A stretch of 64,000 nucleotides of DNA. It comes from JBFXCS01 sp050181915. GTDB lineage: Bacteria; Actinomycetota; Thermoleophilia; Miltoncostaeales; Miltoncostaeaceae. The position numbers were made by a program, and so were the translations under genes. The DNA lies in the NCBI GenBank assembly GCA_050181915.1, contig JBFXCS010000004.1, positions 124,001 through 188,000 on the forward strand, given 5' to 3'. This document shows positions 33,330 through 41,477 of this stretch, piece by piece; position 1 is the stretch's first letter; the number at the start of each line of letters is the position of its first letter. Below the pieces are notes generated by a model. That model had not been told where the DNA came from. It did no database searches and saw nothing but the letters and a program-made list of their open reading frames with translations.

Positions 33330-35723
33330 CTATCGCACCGCCACCTTCACGACCGCGCTCCGGGTGGGTAGGAGGGGCCAACCGACCTCGACGGGGACGG
33401 TCACGCGCATCGGGATCGTGAGGCCCTGGAGGTTGAAGCGCCACGGGATCGCGTAGGTGCCGTCGCGCTTCACCCGGGCGTTCACGACCGGCCGCCAGGT
33501 CTTGCGCAGCGGGTCGAGCCACTCGAGCACCACGCCCTTGCGGTCGCCGAAGCCGAGGGATCCCGGCGTGGGCATGAGCCGCCCCGTGAACAGCACGTCC
33601 TCGCCCACCCCGGCGACGGTGGTCGAGGCGGCCAGGCCGACGCGCGGGGCGACCTCCACCCGGACGTCGTGGGACGCCCGGGCCGGCAGCAGGGTCCGCC
33701 CGGCGGGCACGCCGATGCGCAGCACGCCCCCCGCCCGCGGCCGGGTGGTGATGCGGAAGGTGCCGTCCCGGCGGGTGAGCGTCGAGGCGATGACCCGTCC
33801 GCGGTGGCCGCGCACGCGCACCTCGGCGCCCACGACGGCCTTTCCCTGGGCGTCGCGGAGGCGGCCGCGGATCACGACGGAGCCCCCGATCGTGATGCGG
33901 CGGGTGAGCACCGCCCGGCCGCCGCGGCGCGTCGTCAGGGCGCCCGCGACCGACACGGAGAGCCGCGCGCGGCGCAGGCGGGCGAGCGGGTCGCGGGCGG
34001 TGCTGCCGGCCCCGCCCGGCCCCGCCGTGATGGTCGCCGTGCCCGAGCGTGATGCGCTGTTGCCGGCCCCGTCGGTGGCGACCAGGCGGAAGGAGCGCCG
34101 ACCGGGCGGGAGAGCCGCGACGTCGAGGACCATGCGCCCCGTGCCGTCGGTCGCGGCGGCGGTGCCGACCGTGCGCCACGCCGACCCGTCGCGCCACTGG
34201 ACGGACACCGACACGACGCCGGCCGTCGAGTCGTCGGCGATCCACGATGCGGCGAGGGACCCGGGCCCGCCCGGGGCGAAGCCCGCGCGCGAGACGACCG
34301 GCGGCGTGCGATCGACGCGGATGACGGTGCGGGCCTCGGTCGTGAGATGCGCCCCGAAGGCGCCGCCGTTGCGGAGGACCACCCGCACCAGGTGGGCGCC
34401 GTCGGCGAGGCCGTCGAGCGTCACGGGCACCACGCGCCTGCCCGGTGCCCCTGCGCCCCCTCCCCGGCGCTGCCACTCGCCGCCCTCGCCGCCGTCCGGC
34501 GCGGAGTTGACGTCGATCTCCACGGCGCCGATCCCGAGGGAGGACTGCGCGTTGTCCATGGCGGTGAGATCCACCTCGCCCCGCGCCACCCAGCCGTCGC
34601 GCCGGTCGTGCAGGTCGAGGCGCGGAGGGGTGGTGTCGACGACCACCGGCGCCGCCGACGGCTGGAGCGTCGTGTTGCCGGCGACGTCGGTCACCCGCAG
34701 GCGCCAGGCGTGCGCGCCGTCGGGGAGATCGAGGCGGCGGGGAGGCAGCGCGCCCGCCCCGCCCCCGACGGTCGAGCCGACGGGGGTCCACGTCCCGCCG
34801 GTTGTCCCGTTGGCCGCCGTGTTGACCTCGACGGTGACGCCCGCGACGCCGCTGGTGGCGTCGTCGGCGCTCCAGGCGAAGCCGGCGGCGCCCGGCGTGC
34901 CGTCGTAGACGGGCGCCAGGCCGGACGCCGCCGGGCCCGTGCGATCGACCCGCACCGCGCCGCCCGCGGTGTGGCCGCCGGGCGTGCCGTCGCCGTCCAC
35001 GATCGCCTCGACCGGATGGATGCCGTCCGGGACGCCGTTCATCGCCACCTCGGCGGCGTGGTCGCCCACGCCGGGCGCGCCGGACCACACCGTCTGCCCG
35101 GCCACCCGCAGATGCTGGACGCCGATGCCGTCGCTGCCGAAGTTGTCGGCCGTGGACCAGTCGATGCGCAGGCTCCCGCGCACCGTGCTGATCCACTCGC
35201 CGCCCACGCCGCGCAGGGCGATGACCGGCGGCGCGACGTCGCGGACGTGCACGCGCGGCTGATCGACGTAGTACCCGCGCGCATGCTGGGCGCGGGATTC
35301 GACCTGTCGCAGGTGCAGCCTGACCTGGCAGTGGCCGGGCGGCAGGGCGACCGCGTAGGTCGCGCCCGTCGGCGAGAGCTGCTGGTCGGGGATCGCCCAG
35401 ATGCGCTGCCCGTCGCCGGTGACCAGCACCTCCAGCGAGCTCTCGCGCTGCGTCCGCTGGCCGCCGAAGAGGACCGACTCGATCTGGCTGCCGCCGACCG
35501 GGCAGCCCCAGAGCATCACGAAGAGGTCGCCGGCGGCCGCGGGGTTCAGCGCCGGTGCCTGGACCAGGAAGGTGCCGGGCGCGGTCGCGGTGACCGACAC
35601 CGACGGCGCGTGCGCCCAGGTCGGAGAGGGGCCCTGGACGTAGAGCGAGCCGTCCGTCGCGGCGGCGGGGGCGACCGTCACGGCTGCGACCAGCCCCGCG
35701 AGTCCGATGATGCGTCGGGTCAC
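33330..35723 (-). CDS. Large secreted Ig-like repeat protein
   Basis: 797 aa. Signal peptide 1-22 (cleavage near AAA-TDG). After a ~140-residue N-terminal domain there are four Ig/fibronectin-like modules joined by 'VRVDRTGP' (258-264), 'VVDTTPPRLD' (361-370) and 'RVDRTPPVV' (469-477), each with a 'DG-x-H-x-x-R' turn. Two carry a 'VN[ST]A-x-G-G' motif (300-310 and 405-415). Residues 585-797 hold two carboxypeptidase-regulatory-like beta domains ('RLRDAQGKAVVGAEVRVRG', 'RRDGTFRI'). No transmembrane anchor or sortase motif. GTG 35723 overlaps the sigma-factor stop (GTGA), so it is coupled to that gene. Likely a surface or matrix adhesin-type protein. Confidence 0.82.
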   Translation of the reverse strand: MTRRIIGLAGLVAAVTVAPAAATDGSLYVQGPSPTWAHAPSVSVTATAPGTFLVQAPALNPAAAGDLFVMLWGCPVGGSQIESVLFGGQRTQRESSLEVLVTGDGQRIWAIPDQQLSPTGATYAVALPPGHCQVRLHLRQVESRAQHARGYYVDQPRVHVRDVAPPVIALRGVGGEWISTVRGSLRIDWSTADNFGSDGIGVQHLRVAGQTVWSGAPGVGDHAAEVAMNGVPDGIHPVEAIVDGDGTPGGHTAGGAVRVDRTGPAASGLAPVYDGTPGAAGFAWSADDATSGVAGVTVEVNTAANGTTGGTWTPVGSTVGGGAGALPPRRLDLPDGAHAWRLRVTDVAGNTTLQPSAAPVVVDTTPPRLDLHDRRDGWVARGEVDLTAMDNAQSSLGIGAVEIDVNSAPDGGEGGEWQRRGGGAGAPGRRVVPVTLDGLADGAHLVRVVLRNGGAFGAHLTTEARTVIRVDRTPPVVSRAGFAPGGPGSLAASWIADDSTAGVVSVSVQWRDGSAWRTVGTAAATDGTGRMVLDVAALPPGRRSFRLVATDGAGNSASRSGTATITAGPGGAGSTARDPLARLRRARLSVSVAGALTTRRGGRAVLTRRITIGGSVVIRGRLRDAQGKAVVGAEVRVRGHRGRVIASTLTRRDGTFRITTRPRAGGVLRIGVPAGRTLLPARASHDVRVEVAPRVGLAASTTVAGVGEDVLFTGRLMPTPGSLGFGDRKGVVLEWLDPLRKTWRPVVNARVKRDGTYAIPWRFNLQGLTIPMRVTVPVEVGWPLLPTRSAVVKVAVR

Positions 35724-36997
35724 GGCCCGAACTCCGCCGCGACGGCCGACGCGGGCGGTGGCGGCGGCGTCGCGACCTGCCGCACGACCGGACGCGGCGC
35801 GCTCGCGCGTGGGCTCGGGCTCGGCGCCGAGGCGACGTAGCGGGGGGCGCTCGCCGCGGCGGTGGCGGCCGCCCGGGCGGCGGCCCGCTTCGCCGCGGCG
35901 CGCTTGGCCTCCTGCCGCTGACGGGCCTGGCGCTGGCGGGCCTGCCGCTCGAGTCGTTCCCGCGTCCTCGCGGCGGCGTCCACCGCGTCCGTGGCCTGTC
36001 GCACCGCGGCCTCCTCCTGCGTCGTGGTGTTCCGGAACGAGACGACCGGCGCGGGCGTCTCGCCGGGGCGCATGGCGTCGACCACCATCGGCGTCCCGGC
36101 GGCGCCCGCGACGACCACCGCGGCGGTGCCGGCCCCGACCTTGGCCAGGGCCGCGCCGGGCAGCTCCATCGCCATCTGCACCGCGTTGCCCATCCGCATC
36201 GTGGCGCCGCCGGCGAGGCGGTCCCACCAGGCCAGGGCCGGGGATGGGTCGAGCGTGGCGCCCGCGAGGGACTCGTCCGCGAGCAGGGCGAGGGGCGCGA
36301 GGGCGGCGAGCCAGCCGTTCGCCTCGCGATGGCCGCGCAGCATGGCGCGACAGGGGCCGCAGTGGCGGACGTGGCGGGAGACGGCCATCCGCTCCCCGAC
36401 CCGCGCCTCGCCGCCGGCGACCCGCCCGATGAGGGCGATGAGCTTCTCGCACACCTCCCCGGCGGCGACCCTGATCTCCCACGTGTGGAGGTTGGCGCGG
36501 CCCTCCAGCACCGAGCGCTCCACCTTGCGGAGCGAGTAGCCGGTGATCTCGACGATGCGCTCGTAGCTGGCCCCGGCGCACTGGAGGATCAGGCAGATGC
36601 GCTGGGCCTCGGTGAGCGAGGCGAGCCCGTCCCGGATCGAGTGGTAGCGCTCGCGCCACTCGGCCACCGCGTCGACCGCCACCGCGTCGACGAGCGTCTC
36701 GGAGGCGGTCTCGGCGACGTCGGCCTCGACGCCCAGCCGCTCGCGCCTGCGCCTGCGGGCGATGTCGATCGCCTCGTTGCGCAGCACGATGTGCAGCCAC
36801 GCCATGAACCGCCGCTCCTCGGTGACCGGCGCGCGCGTGAGGGCGATCTCCATGGAGCGCTGGTACGCGTCCTCGGCGTCCTGCAGCGAGTGCGTGTAGC
36901 GGGCGGCGAAGCGGATGAGCCCCGGCGAGACCGCCATCGCTCCGCACGCCGCATGGCGGCGCTCCTCGGGGGTGGGGGTCCGATCGCCTTCAGTCAT
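35720..36997 (-). CDS. ECF-type sigma factor fused to zinc-finger anti-sigma domain and membrane segment
   Basis: 425 aa. Sigma region 2 at about 30-90 ('AEDAYQRSMEIA', 'FMAWLHIVLRNEAIDIARRR'). Sigma region 4 at about 122-172 ('LASLTEAQRICLILQCAG', 'SLRKVERSVLEGR'). Then a ZAS-type zinc site C183, H209, C213, C216 (H-x3-C-x2-C, the anti-sigma signature), a hydrophobic segment (286-308), an Arg/Ala/Gln-rich helix (340-380) and a Pro-rich tail. Some described ECF groups carry C-terminal anti-sigma domains, so release by proteolysis or a signal across the membrane is plausible. First gene of the operon with the two secreted proteins. A TAGCTT box lies 15 nt before ATG 36997. Confidence 0.85.
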   Translation of the reverse strand: MTEGDRTPTPEERRHAACGAMAVSPGLIRFAARYTHSLQDAEDAYQRSMEIALTRAPVTEERRFMAWLHIVLRNEAIDIARRRRRERLGVEADVAETASETLVDAVAVDAVAEWRERYHSIRDGLASLTEAQRICLILQCAGASYERIVEITGYSLRKVERSVLEGRANLHTWEIRVAAGEVCEKLIALIGRVAGGEARVGERMAVSRHVRHCGPCRAMLRGHREANGWLAALAPLALLADESLAGATLDPSPALAWWDRLAGGATMRMGNAVQMAMELPGAALAKVGAGTAAVVVAGAAGTPMVVDAMRPGETPAPVVSFRNTTTQEEAAVRQATDAVDAAARTRERLERQARQRQARQRQEAKRAAAKRAAARAAATAAASAPRYVASAPSPSPRASAPRPVVRQVATPPPPPASAVAAEFGP

Positions 36998-37018
36998 CGG
37001 AGAGGGCGAAGGAAGCTA
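36998..37018 (-). promoter_or_regulatory. Possible -10 box (TAGCTT) for the sigma-factor operon
   Basis: TAGCTT on the minus strand (37018-37013), 15 nt before ATG 36997. The spacer is longer than at the leaderless sites. If the sigma factor autoregulates, its own recognition site would be in 36998-37080; I could not define one. Confidence 0.35.
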
Positions 37019-37189
37019 GCACGGTGAAACTGCAGAATCCTCATGTCGTGCGCCGTTCGTCCCGTCGTGGTCGGTTGCCGGGAACGCACAGACGGACGGG
37101 CCCCGGTGGATTCACCCCCCTGGACGGGCCCCTCGGCACGCTTCGACCGCTATTTGCGGATGAAACGGACCACGGCGACCCGATCCGGC

Positions 37190-37201
37190 TAGGGTGCGGC
37201 C
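37190..37201 (+). promoter_or_regulatory. Leaderless-type -10 box (TAGGGT) before ATG 37202
   Basis: TAGGGT at 37190-37195, 6-nt spacer, ATG 37202. The preceding ~170 bp (37019-37189) hold no gene and only the divergent sigma-factor promoter. Confidence 0.55.
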
Positions 37202-37627
37202 ATGGCGCCGCACATCCACCTCGCCCGCTTCCAGGTGGCGATGAACGAGGTGGACGCGAGTCAGATCCACTTCACCGCGGTCCATCGCTGGATGGACCGC
37301 GGGCTCTCCGAGTGGCTCATGGAGATCGGACACCCCTTCCAGCGGATCCTGGAGGAGGGGCCCGGCATCCCGATCGTGGAGACCCGCTGCCGGTTCCTGG
37401 GCCGCATCCTCCTCGACGACATCATCGAGCAGCGCACCGAGATCGCCGCGGTGGGCCGGACGTCGTTCCGCAGCCGCCACGCCTTCACCCGCGCGGGGGA
37501 GGCCATGGCCGAGGCGGAGCTGGTCCACGTGTGCGTGAACAGGGGCACGCGCGAGCCGGTGCCGGTGCCGGACTGGATCCGCGACAACGCCGTGGAGGGC
37601 GGTCCCGCCTCGATCTTCGAGCGGTAG
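37202..37627 (+). CDS. Hotdog-fold acyl-CoA thioesterase (YbgC/4HBT-like)
   Basis: 141 aa, the usual size of a single hotdog domain. 'NEVDASQIHFTAVHRWMDRGLSEWL' (in parts: VDASQIHF, WMDRGLSEW) corresponds to the YbgC/4HBT catalytic stretch with Asp18 at the position of the active-site aspartate. 'ILLDDIIEQRTEIAAVGRTSFR' follows as the second strand pair. It would hydrolyse a small acyl-CoA; the substrate is unclear. Monocistronic leaderless promoter, or cotranscribed with the F420-type gene 38 nt downstream. Confidence 0.78.
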   Translation: MAPHIHLARFQVAMNEVDASQIHFTAVHRWMDRGLSEWLMEIGHPFQRILEEGPGIPIVETRCRFLGRILLDDIIEQRTEIAAVGRTSFRSRHAFTRAGEAMAEAELVHVCVNRGTREPVPVPDWIRDNAVEGGPASIFER

Positions 37628-37665
37628 CCTCGGTCATCGGCGCGGCCGGACGACGAGGGGGCGCG

Positions 37666-38070
37666 GTGGCGAGCTGGAACGAGCGCATCATCGAGGAGTT
37701 CCGCGCGAACGCGGGCCGGGTGGGCGGCCGCTTCGAGGGGAGTCCGCTGCTGCTGCTCACGACCACCGGGGCGCGCACCGGCCTCGCGCGCACGACGCCG
37801 CTGGTCTACCTCGCCGACGGCGACCGGTTCGCGGTCTTCGCCTCGGCCGGCGGGAGCCCCGCCCATCCGAGCTGGTACCGGAACCTGCTCGCGAACCCGC
37901 GGGTGCGGCTGGAGGTGGGCACCGCGCATCTGGAGGCGACCGCGTCGGTCGCGGAGGGCGCCGAGCGGGAGCGCCTCTGGGCGGCCCAGGTCGCCCGCAT
38001 GCCCGCCTTCGGCGACTACCAGCGGGCCGTGGAGCGCGAGATCCCCGTCGTGATCCTCACCCCGGCATAG
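37666..38070 (+). CDS. Deazaflavin (F420)-dependent nitroreductase family protein
   Basis: 134 aa. 'ASWNERIIEEFRANAGRVGG' (in parts: NERIIEEFRANAG), 'LLLLTTTGARTGLARTTPLVYL' and 'FASAGGSPAHPSWYRNLLANP' are the Ddn-family signature, in which the GARTG and H-P-x-WYxN motifs bind F420. Common in actinobacteria, rare elsewhere; it reduces nitro groups or quinones using F420H2. I chose GTG 37666 with GAGGGG upstream. It precedes the nitronate monooxygenase by 2 nt, so the two form a small operon. Confidence 0.9.
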   Translation: MASWNERIIEEFRANAGRVGGRFEGSPLLLLTTTGARTGLARTTPLVYLADGDRFAVFASAGGSPAHPSWYRNLLANPRVRLEVGTAHLEATASVAEGAERERLWAAQVARMPAFGDYQRAVEREIPVVILTPA

Positions 38071-38072
38071 CC

Positions 38073-39095
38073 GTGCTGTCTCCCGGCGATCTGGCGGTGC
38101 CGGTCGTGCAGGCGCCGATGGCCGGCGGCCCCTCGACGCCGGCCCTGGCCGCGGCGGTGAGCGGCGCGGGCGGGCTGGGCTTCGTCGCGATCGCGTACCT
38201 CGCGCCCGACGCCGCCGCGGCGCGGATCGCCGAGGTCCGCGCGCTGACCGGCGCCCCCTTCGGCGTCAACCTGTTCTGCCCGCCGTCGGGCGCGGCGGCG
38301 CCCGCGGCGGTCGACGCCTACCGCCGGGTGGTCGAGCCCCTCGCCGCGGCCCACGGCGTCGCGCTGGGCGCCCCCCGGGTCGACGACGACGGGTGGGAGG
38401 CGAAGCTGGACCTCCTGGTCGAGCACCGCCCGGCCGTGGTCTCGTTCGCCTTCGGCTGTCCCGACGGCGCGGTCGTGGAGCGCCTGCGCGCCGCGGGCAT
38501 CGCGGTGTGGGTCACCGTGACCGACGCGCGCGAGGCCGCCCTCGCCGCCGCGGCCGGCGCGGATGCCCTGGTGGCCCAGGGTGCGGAGGCGGGAGGCCAC
38601 CGCGGGTCGTTCGAGGATCGCGACGACCCGCCGCAGCCGCTCGACGAGCTGCTGCCGGCCGTCCGCGCGGCGGGGGGTGGGGCGCCGGTGGTGGCGGCCG
38701 GGGGGCTGATGGACGGAGGGGCGATCGCCGCGGCGCTCGGCGCCGGCGCGGCGGCCGCCCAGCTCGGCACGGCGTTCCTGCTGTGCCCGGAGGCCGGCAC
38801 CTCCCCGGTGCACCGCGCCGCGGTCGCCGGATCGGCGCCCACCACGATCACGCGGGCCTTCACCGGCCGCCGCGCCCGCGGGGTCGTGAACGCGTGGACG
38901 GAGGGGATCGGCCGCGACGCGCCGAGCGCCTACCCCGAGATCCACCACCTCACCGCGCCCCTGCGGGCGCACGGGCGGGCGCGCGGGGAGGCGGACCTCG
39001 TGAGCCTGTGGGCGGGCGTGGGCCACGCCCGGGCCCGGCCGATCCCGGCGGCCGAGCTGGTGGCGGAGCTGGCGCGGGAGATCGCGGCCGCCTGA
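38073..39095 (+). CDS. Nitronate monooxygenase (2-nitropropane dioxygenase family)
   Basis: 340-aa FMN-dependent TIM barrel. 'VVQAPMAGGPSTPALAAAVSGAG' opening (in parts: QAPMAGG, AAVSGAGGLGF), 'FGVNLFCP', 'VSFAFGCPDGAVV', 'GADALVAQGAEAGGHRG' (catalytic His and FMN phosphate site) and 'VVAAGGLMDGGAIAAAL'. It oxidises alkyl nitronates to carbonyls plus nitrite. GTG 38073 follows the upstream stop by 2 nt. Co-occurrence with an F420 nitroreductase suggests handling of nitro compounds. Confidence 0.9.
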   Translation: MLSPGDLAVPVVQAPMAGGPSTPALAAAVSGAGGLGFVAIAYLAPDAAAARIAEVRALTGAPFGVNLFCPPSGAAAPAAVDAYRRVVEPLAAAHGVALGAPRVDDDGWEAKLDLLVEHRPAVVSFAFGCPDGAVVERLRAAGIAVWVTVTDAREAALAAAAGADALVAQGAEAGGHRGSFEDRDDPPQPLDELLPAVRAAGGGAPVVAAGGLMDGGAIAAALGAGAAAAQLGTAFLLCPEAGTSPVHRAAVAGSAPTTITRAFTGRRARGVVNAWTEGIGRDAPSAYPEIHHLTAPLRAHGRARGEADLVSLWAGVGHARARPIPAAELVAELAREIAAA

Positions 39096-39408
39096 TCTGC
39101 GGAGACGATGTCGGCCGCCGTCACACCTCCGGCACGCTTCGGCGGCATCCCGGTGTGGAGTCGTGACGGCCGGGCCGGGATCCTCCCCGGCATGGGCGAG
39201 ATCACCCCCACCACGCCGCCCGGCGGGCTCCCTGTAGGGTCCCTGACGGCGTCGATCGTGGCCCCGGCGCCGGCGGCGGCATGGATCGGGGGAGAGAGCG
39301 CCGCGCCTCGCCCCTCGGGCGGTGGCGTCACACCCGGACCAGGCCTCGCCGGCCGTGCGGGGAGCGGCGCCGGCAGGTGCGCGACAGCCGCTCCAGGGGA
39401 CCGATCCG
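39096..39408. other. 313-bp gap between metabolic genes and cluster C
   Basis: No coding frame with convincing codon bias or homology. It contains a TAGGGT box at 39235-39240 that could start a transcript with a ~160-nt leader into the GT4 gene at 39409, and an AGGGGA Shine-Dalgarno (about 39393-39398) just upstream of that gene. I see no hairpin or repeat worth naming. Confidence 0.5.
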
Positions 39409-40572
39409 ATGACCGTACGCCGATTCCGCCCGTGGCGCCGTGCCGGCTCGGCGCAGCGCTCCGGGAGCGCGCCGCGGTCGCGGGCGGCGACGACCACCCG
39501 CGACCGCGCCGTGCCCCTCGTCCTCGTCGACGGCCGGATGGCCCGTCGCCGCCCGACGGGCATCGCGACCTACATCCACGAGCTGCGGCACGTCATGGAG
39601 ACGACGGCCGTGGACGACCTGCGCGTGGAGTGGGTGTTCGGGTTCCCCGGCCTGCCGCGCCTCGGGAAGCTCACCTCGTGGGGCAACCTGATGCTCGACC
39701 TCCTCTGGCTCCACGTGGCGCTGCCCCTCACGGCCTGGCGGCGCCGGGCGGCGCTGCTGCACGCGCCGGTCAACTGGGGACCGTGGTGGAGTCCCTGTCC
39801 GACGGTGGTGACCATCCACGACCTCTCGTGGGAGAGGGTGCCCGAGGCATTCCCCGAGAACTTCCGCCGCTACGCGCGCATGTTCGCGAAGCACTCGGTC
39901 CGCACGGCGGTGCGGGTGATCGCGGTGTCGCAGTCGACGGCCGACGACATCGCCGAGCTCTACCGGGTGCCGCCCGAGCGGATCAGGGTGATCCCGAACG
40001 GCGTCGACGTCGACACGCGCCCCCCGGGCGAGCGGGAGCCCTTCATCCTCAGCGTCGGCGTGCTCGAGCCGCGCAAGCGCATCGCCGAGCTCGTCGCGGG
40101 CTACGCCATCTACCGCGAGTCGGCGCCGCCGTCCCCGCCGCCGTGCCGGCTGGTGGTGGTGGGGGGGCCGGGCGACGACGCCGAGCGGGTGAGGGCGGTC
40201 GCCGGCCCGGGCTGCGAGATCCGCGAGTTCGTCCGCAAGGAGGAGCTCATCGATCTCTACCGCCGGGCGACGCTGCTCGCCTACCCGTCGGCCTACGAGG
40301 GCTTCGGCCTGCCGGTGGTGGAGGCCATGGCCTACGGCTGCCCCGTGCTGTGCGCGCGCAACTCGTCGCTCATCGAGGTGGGCGGTGAGACGGCCATCTT
40401 CCTCGACGAGGTCACCCCGGAGGGCATCGCGCGGTCGCTGGCGGAGGCGCTCGCCGACCGCGACGCGCTGCGCGAGCGGGGCGAGCAGGGCCGCCGCGCG
40501 GCGGCGCGCTACTCGTGGCCCGCGGCCGCGACCGCGACGCGGGACCTCTACCGGCGCGTGCTCCTCCGATGA
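39409..40572 (+). CDS. GT4-family glycosyltransferase
   Basis: 387 aa, GT-B. A basic 30-residue N-terminal tail precedes the fold, which begins 'VPLVLVDGRMARRRPTGIATY' (in parts: VDGRMARR, PTGIATYI). Then 'VVTIHDLSWERVPEAFPE', 'VIAVSQSTADDIA', 'ILSVGVLEPRKR' and 'SAYEGFGLPVVEAMAYGCP' with E-x7-E (in parts). The HDLSW and EPRKR motifs match mannosyl- or rhamnosyltransferases of polysaccharide clusters. ATG 39409 has AGGGGA at good spacing. It is coupled by ATGA to the methyltransferase. Confidence 0.88.
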   Translation: MTVRRFRPWRRAGSAQRSGSAPRSRAATTTRDRAVPLVLVDGRMARRRPTGIATYIHELRHVMETTAVDDLRVEWVFGFPGLPRLGKLTSWGNLMLDLLWLHVALPLTAWRRRAALLHAPVNWGPWWSPCPTVVTIHDLSWERVPEAFPENFRRYARMFAKHSVRTAVRVIAVSQSTADDIAELYRVPPERIRVIPNGVDVDTRPPGEREPFILSVGVLEPRKRIAELVAGYAIYRESAPPSPPPCRLVVVGGPGDDAERVRAVAGPGCEIREFVRKEELIDLYRRATLLAYPSAYEGFGLPVVEAMAYGCPVLCARNSSLIEVGGETAIFLDEVTPEGIARSLAEALADRDALRERGEQGRRAAARYSWPAAATATRDLYRRVLLR

Positions 40573-41423
40573 CCGAGGGCCGGCGCGCTCCGGCCTGGGC
40601 GGGGCTCGTCGCGCACAGCTACCGGATCGCCGGAGGGTGGGCGGCGCGGGGCCTGCGGCGCCGGTCGGCGGGCGCGTCCGGTCCGCGCTGGCCGCACCCC
40701 CGCGCGGGCCTCTACCGCGCCCTGGTGCCGCTCGAGCCGTGGCGCTACTACGAGCTGGCCCGGGTCGCCGCGGAGCCCTTCTCCGGCGACTGCCTCGACC
40801 TGTCGAGCCCCAAGCTGCTGGCGAGCATGCTGAACAGGCGGCGTCGCGGCCGCTGGGTGGCCGTCGACCTGCTGGCCTCGGAGGTCGAGATCTGGCGGGC
40901 CCTCGACCCGGATCTCGACCTGCGCGTCGAGGACGCCCGCGCGCTGTCGTTCGCCGACGGCTCCTTCGACGCGGTGGCCTGCGTCTCGGTGATCGAGCAC
41001 GTCGAGGGCGACGGCGACGCGACCGCGATGGCCGAGATGTGGCGGGTGCTGCGACCGGGCGGCGTCCTCCACCTCACGACGAACGTGGCCGCCGCGGCCG
41101 GCGAGGTCCGCACCGCCGCCGCCGTCTACGGCGCCGCCGACGCCCCGGTCGGCCCGGAGGGGGCGTTCTTCGAGCGCCGCTACGACGACGCGGCGCTGAG
41201 CAGCCGGCTGCTCGCGCTGCCGTGGATCGAGGAGGCACGCGAGTACCGGCGCCAGCGCAGGCCGGTGCACGAGCGCTTCTTCGCCGCTCGCCCGCTGTCG
41301 TTCCTGGCGGGCCCGCTGCTGCCCCTGGTCTGCGTCCGGAACTTCGCCCCCATCCCCTCGGCGGCCGCCGTTCCCGAGGGCGAGCACGCGGTCGTCTACC
41401 TGCGGCTGCGGCGTCCCGCGTAG
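40569..41423 (+). CDS. SAM-dependent methyltransferase (class I)
   Basis: 284 aa. The usual glycine-rich motif I is altered ('GDCLDLSSPKLL', about 78-89). 'RWVAVDLLASEVEIW', 'VEDARALSFADGSFDAVACVSVIEHV' (in parts: ADGSFDAV, SVIEHV) and 'WRVLRPGGVLHLTTN' are clear. ATG 40569 overlaps the GT4 stop. It fits modification of a sugar assembled by cluster C. Activity is uncertain because motif I departs from DxGxGxG. Confidence 0.78.
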   Translation: MTEGRRAPAWAGLVAHSYRIAGGWAARGLRRRSAGASGPRWPHPRAGLYRALVPLEPWRYYELARVAAEPFSGDCLDLSSPKLLASMLNRRRRGRWVAVDLLASEVEIWRALDPDLDLRVEDARALSFADGSFDAVACVSVIEHVEGDGDATAMAEMWRVLRPGGVLHLTTNVAAAAGEVRTAAAVYGAADAPVGPEGAFFERRYDDAALSSRLLALPWIEEAREYRRQRRPVHERFFAARPLSFLAGPLLPLVCVRNFAPIPSAAAVPEGEHAVVYLRLRRPA

Positions 41424-41465
41424 GTGCGCGCGGACCCCGGGATCCCGGGGAACCCGTTCAGGCAG

Positions 41466-41477
41466 TACGATCGCGGC
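41466..41477 (+). promoter_or_regulatory. Leaderless-type -10 box (TACGAT) before GTG 41478
   Basis: TACGAT at 41466-41471, 6-nt spacer, GTG 41478. It decides the start of the phosphoglycosyltransferase against an in-frame GTG at 41424. Confidence 0.5.

Noticed and set aside
33083..33421. Plus-strand small frames in the low-G+C patch
   Set aside because: No ribosome site or homology, and the opposite strand encodes a signal peptide plus a continuous secreted protein.
35724..36947. Minus-strand in-frame extension of the Ig-like protein to 1205 codons
   Set aside because: The extra 408 codons lie in a shadow frame of the sigma-factor gene and are Arg/Gly/Ala-rich. The GTG at 35723 is followed at once by a signal peptide and overlaps the sigma stop by 4 nt.
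37019..37189. A third copy of the R1/R2 element between the sigma factor and thioesterase genes
   Set aside because: It shares only short words (TTTGCGG, AACGGACCA) and lacks the ordered blocks and the hairpin.
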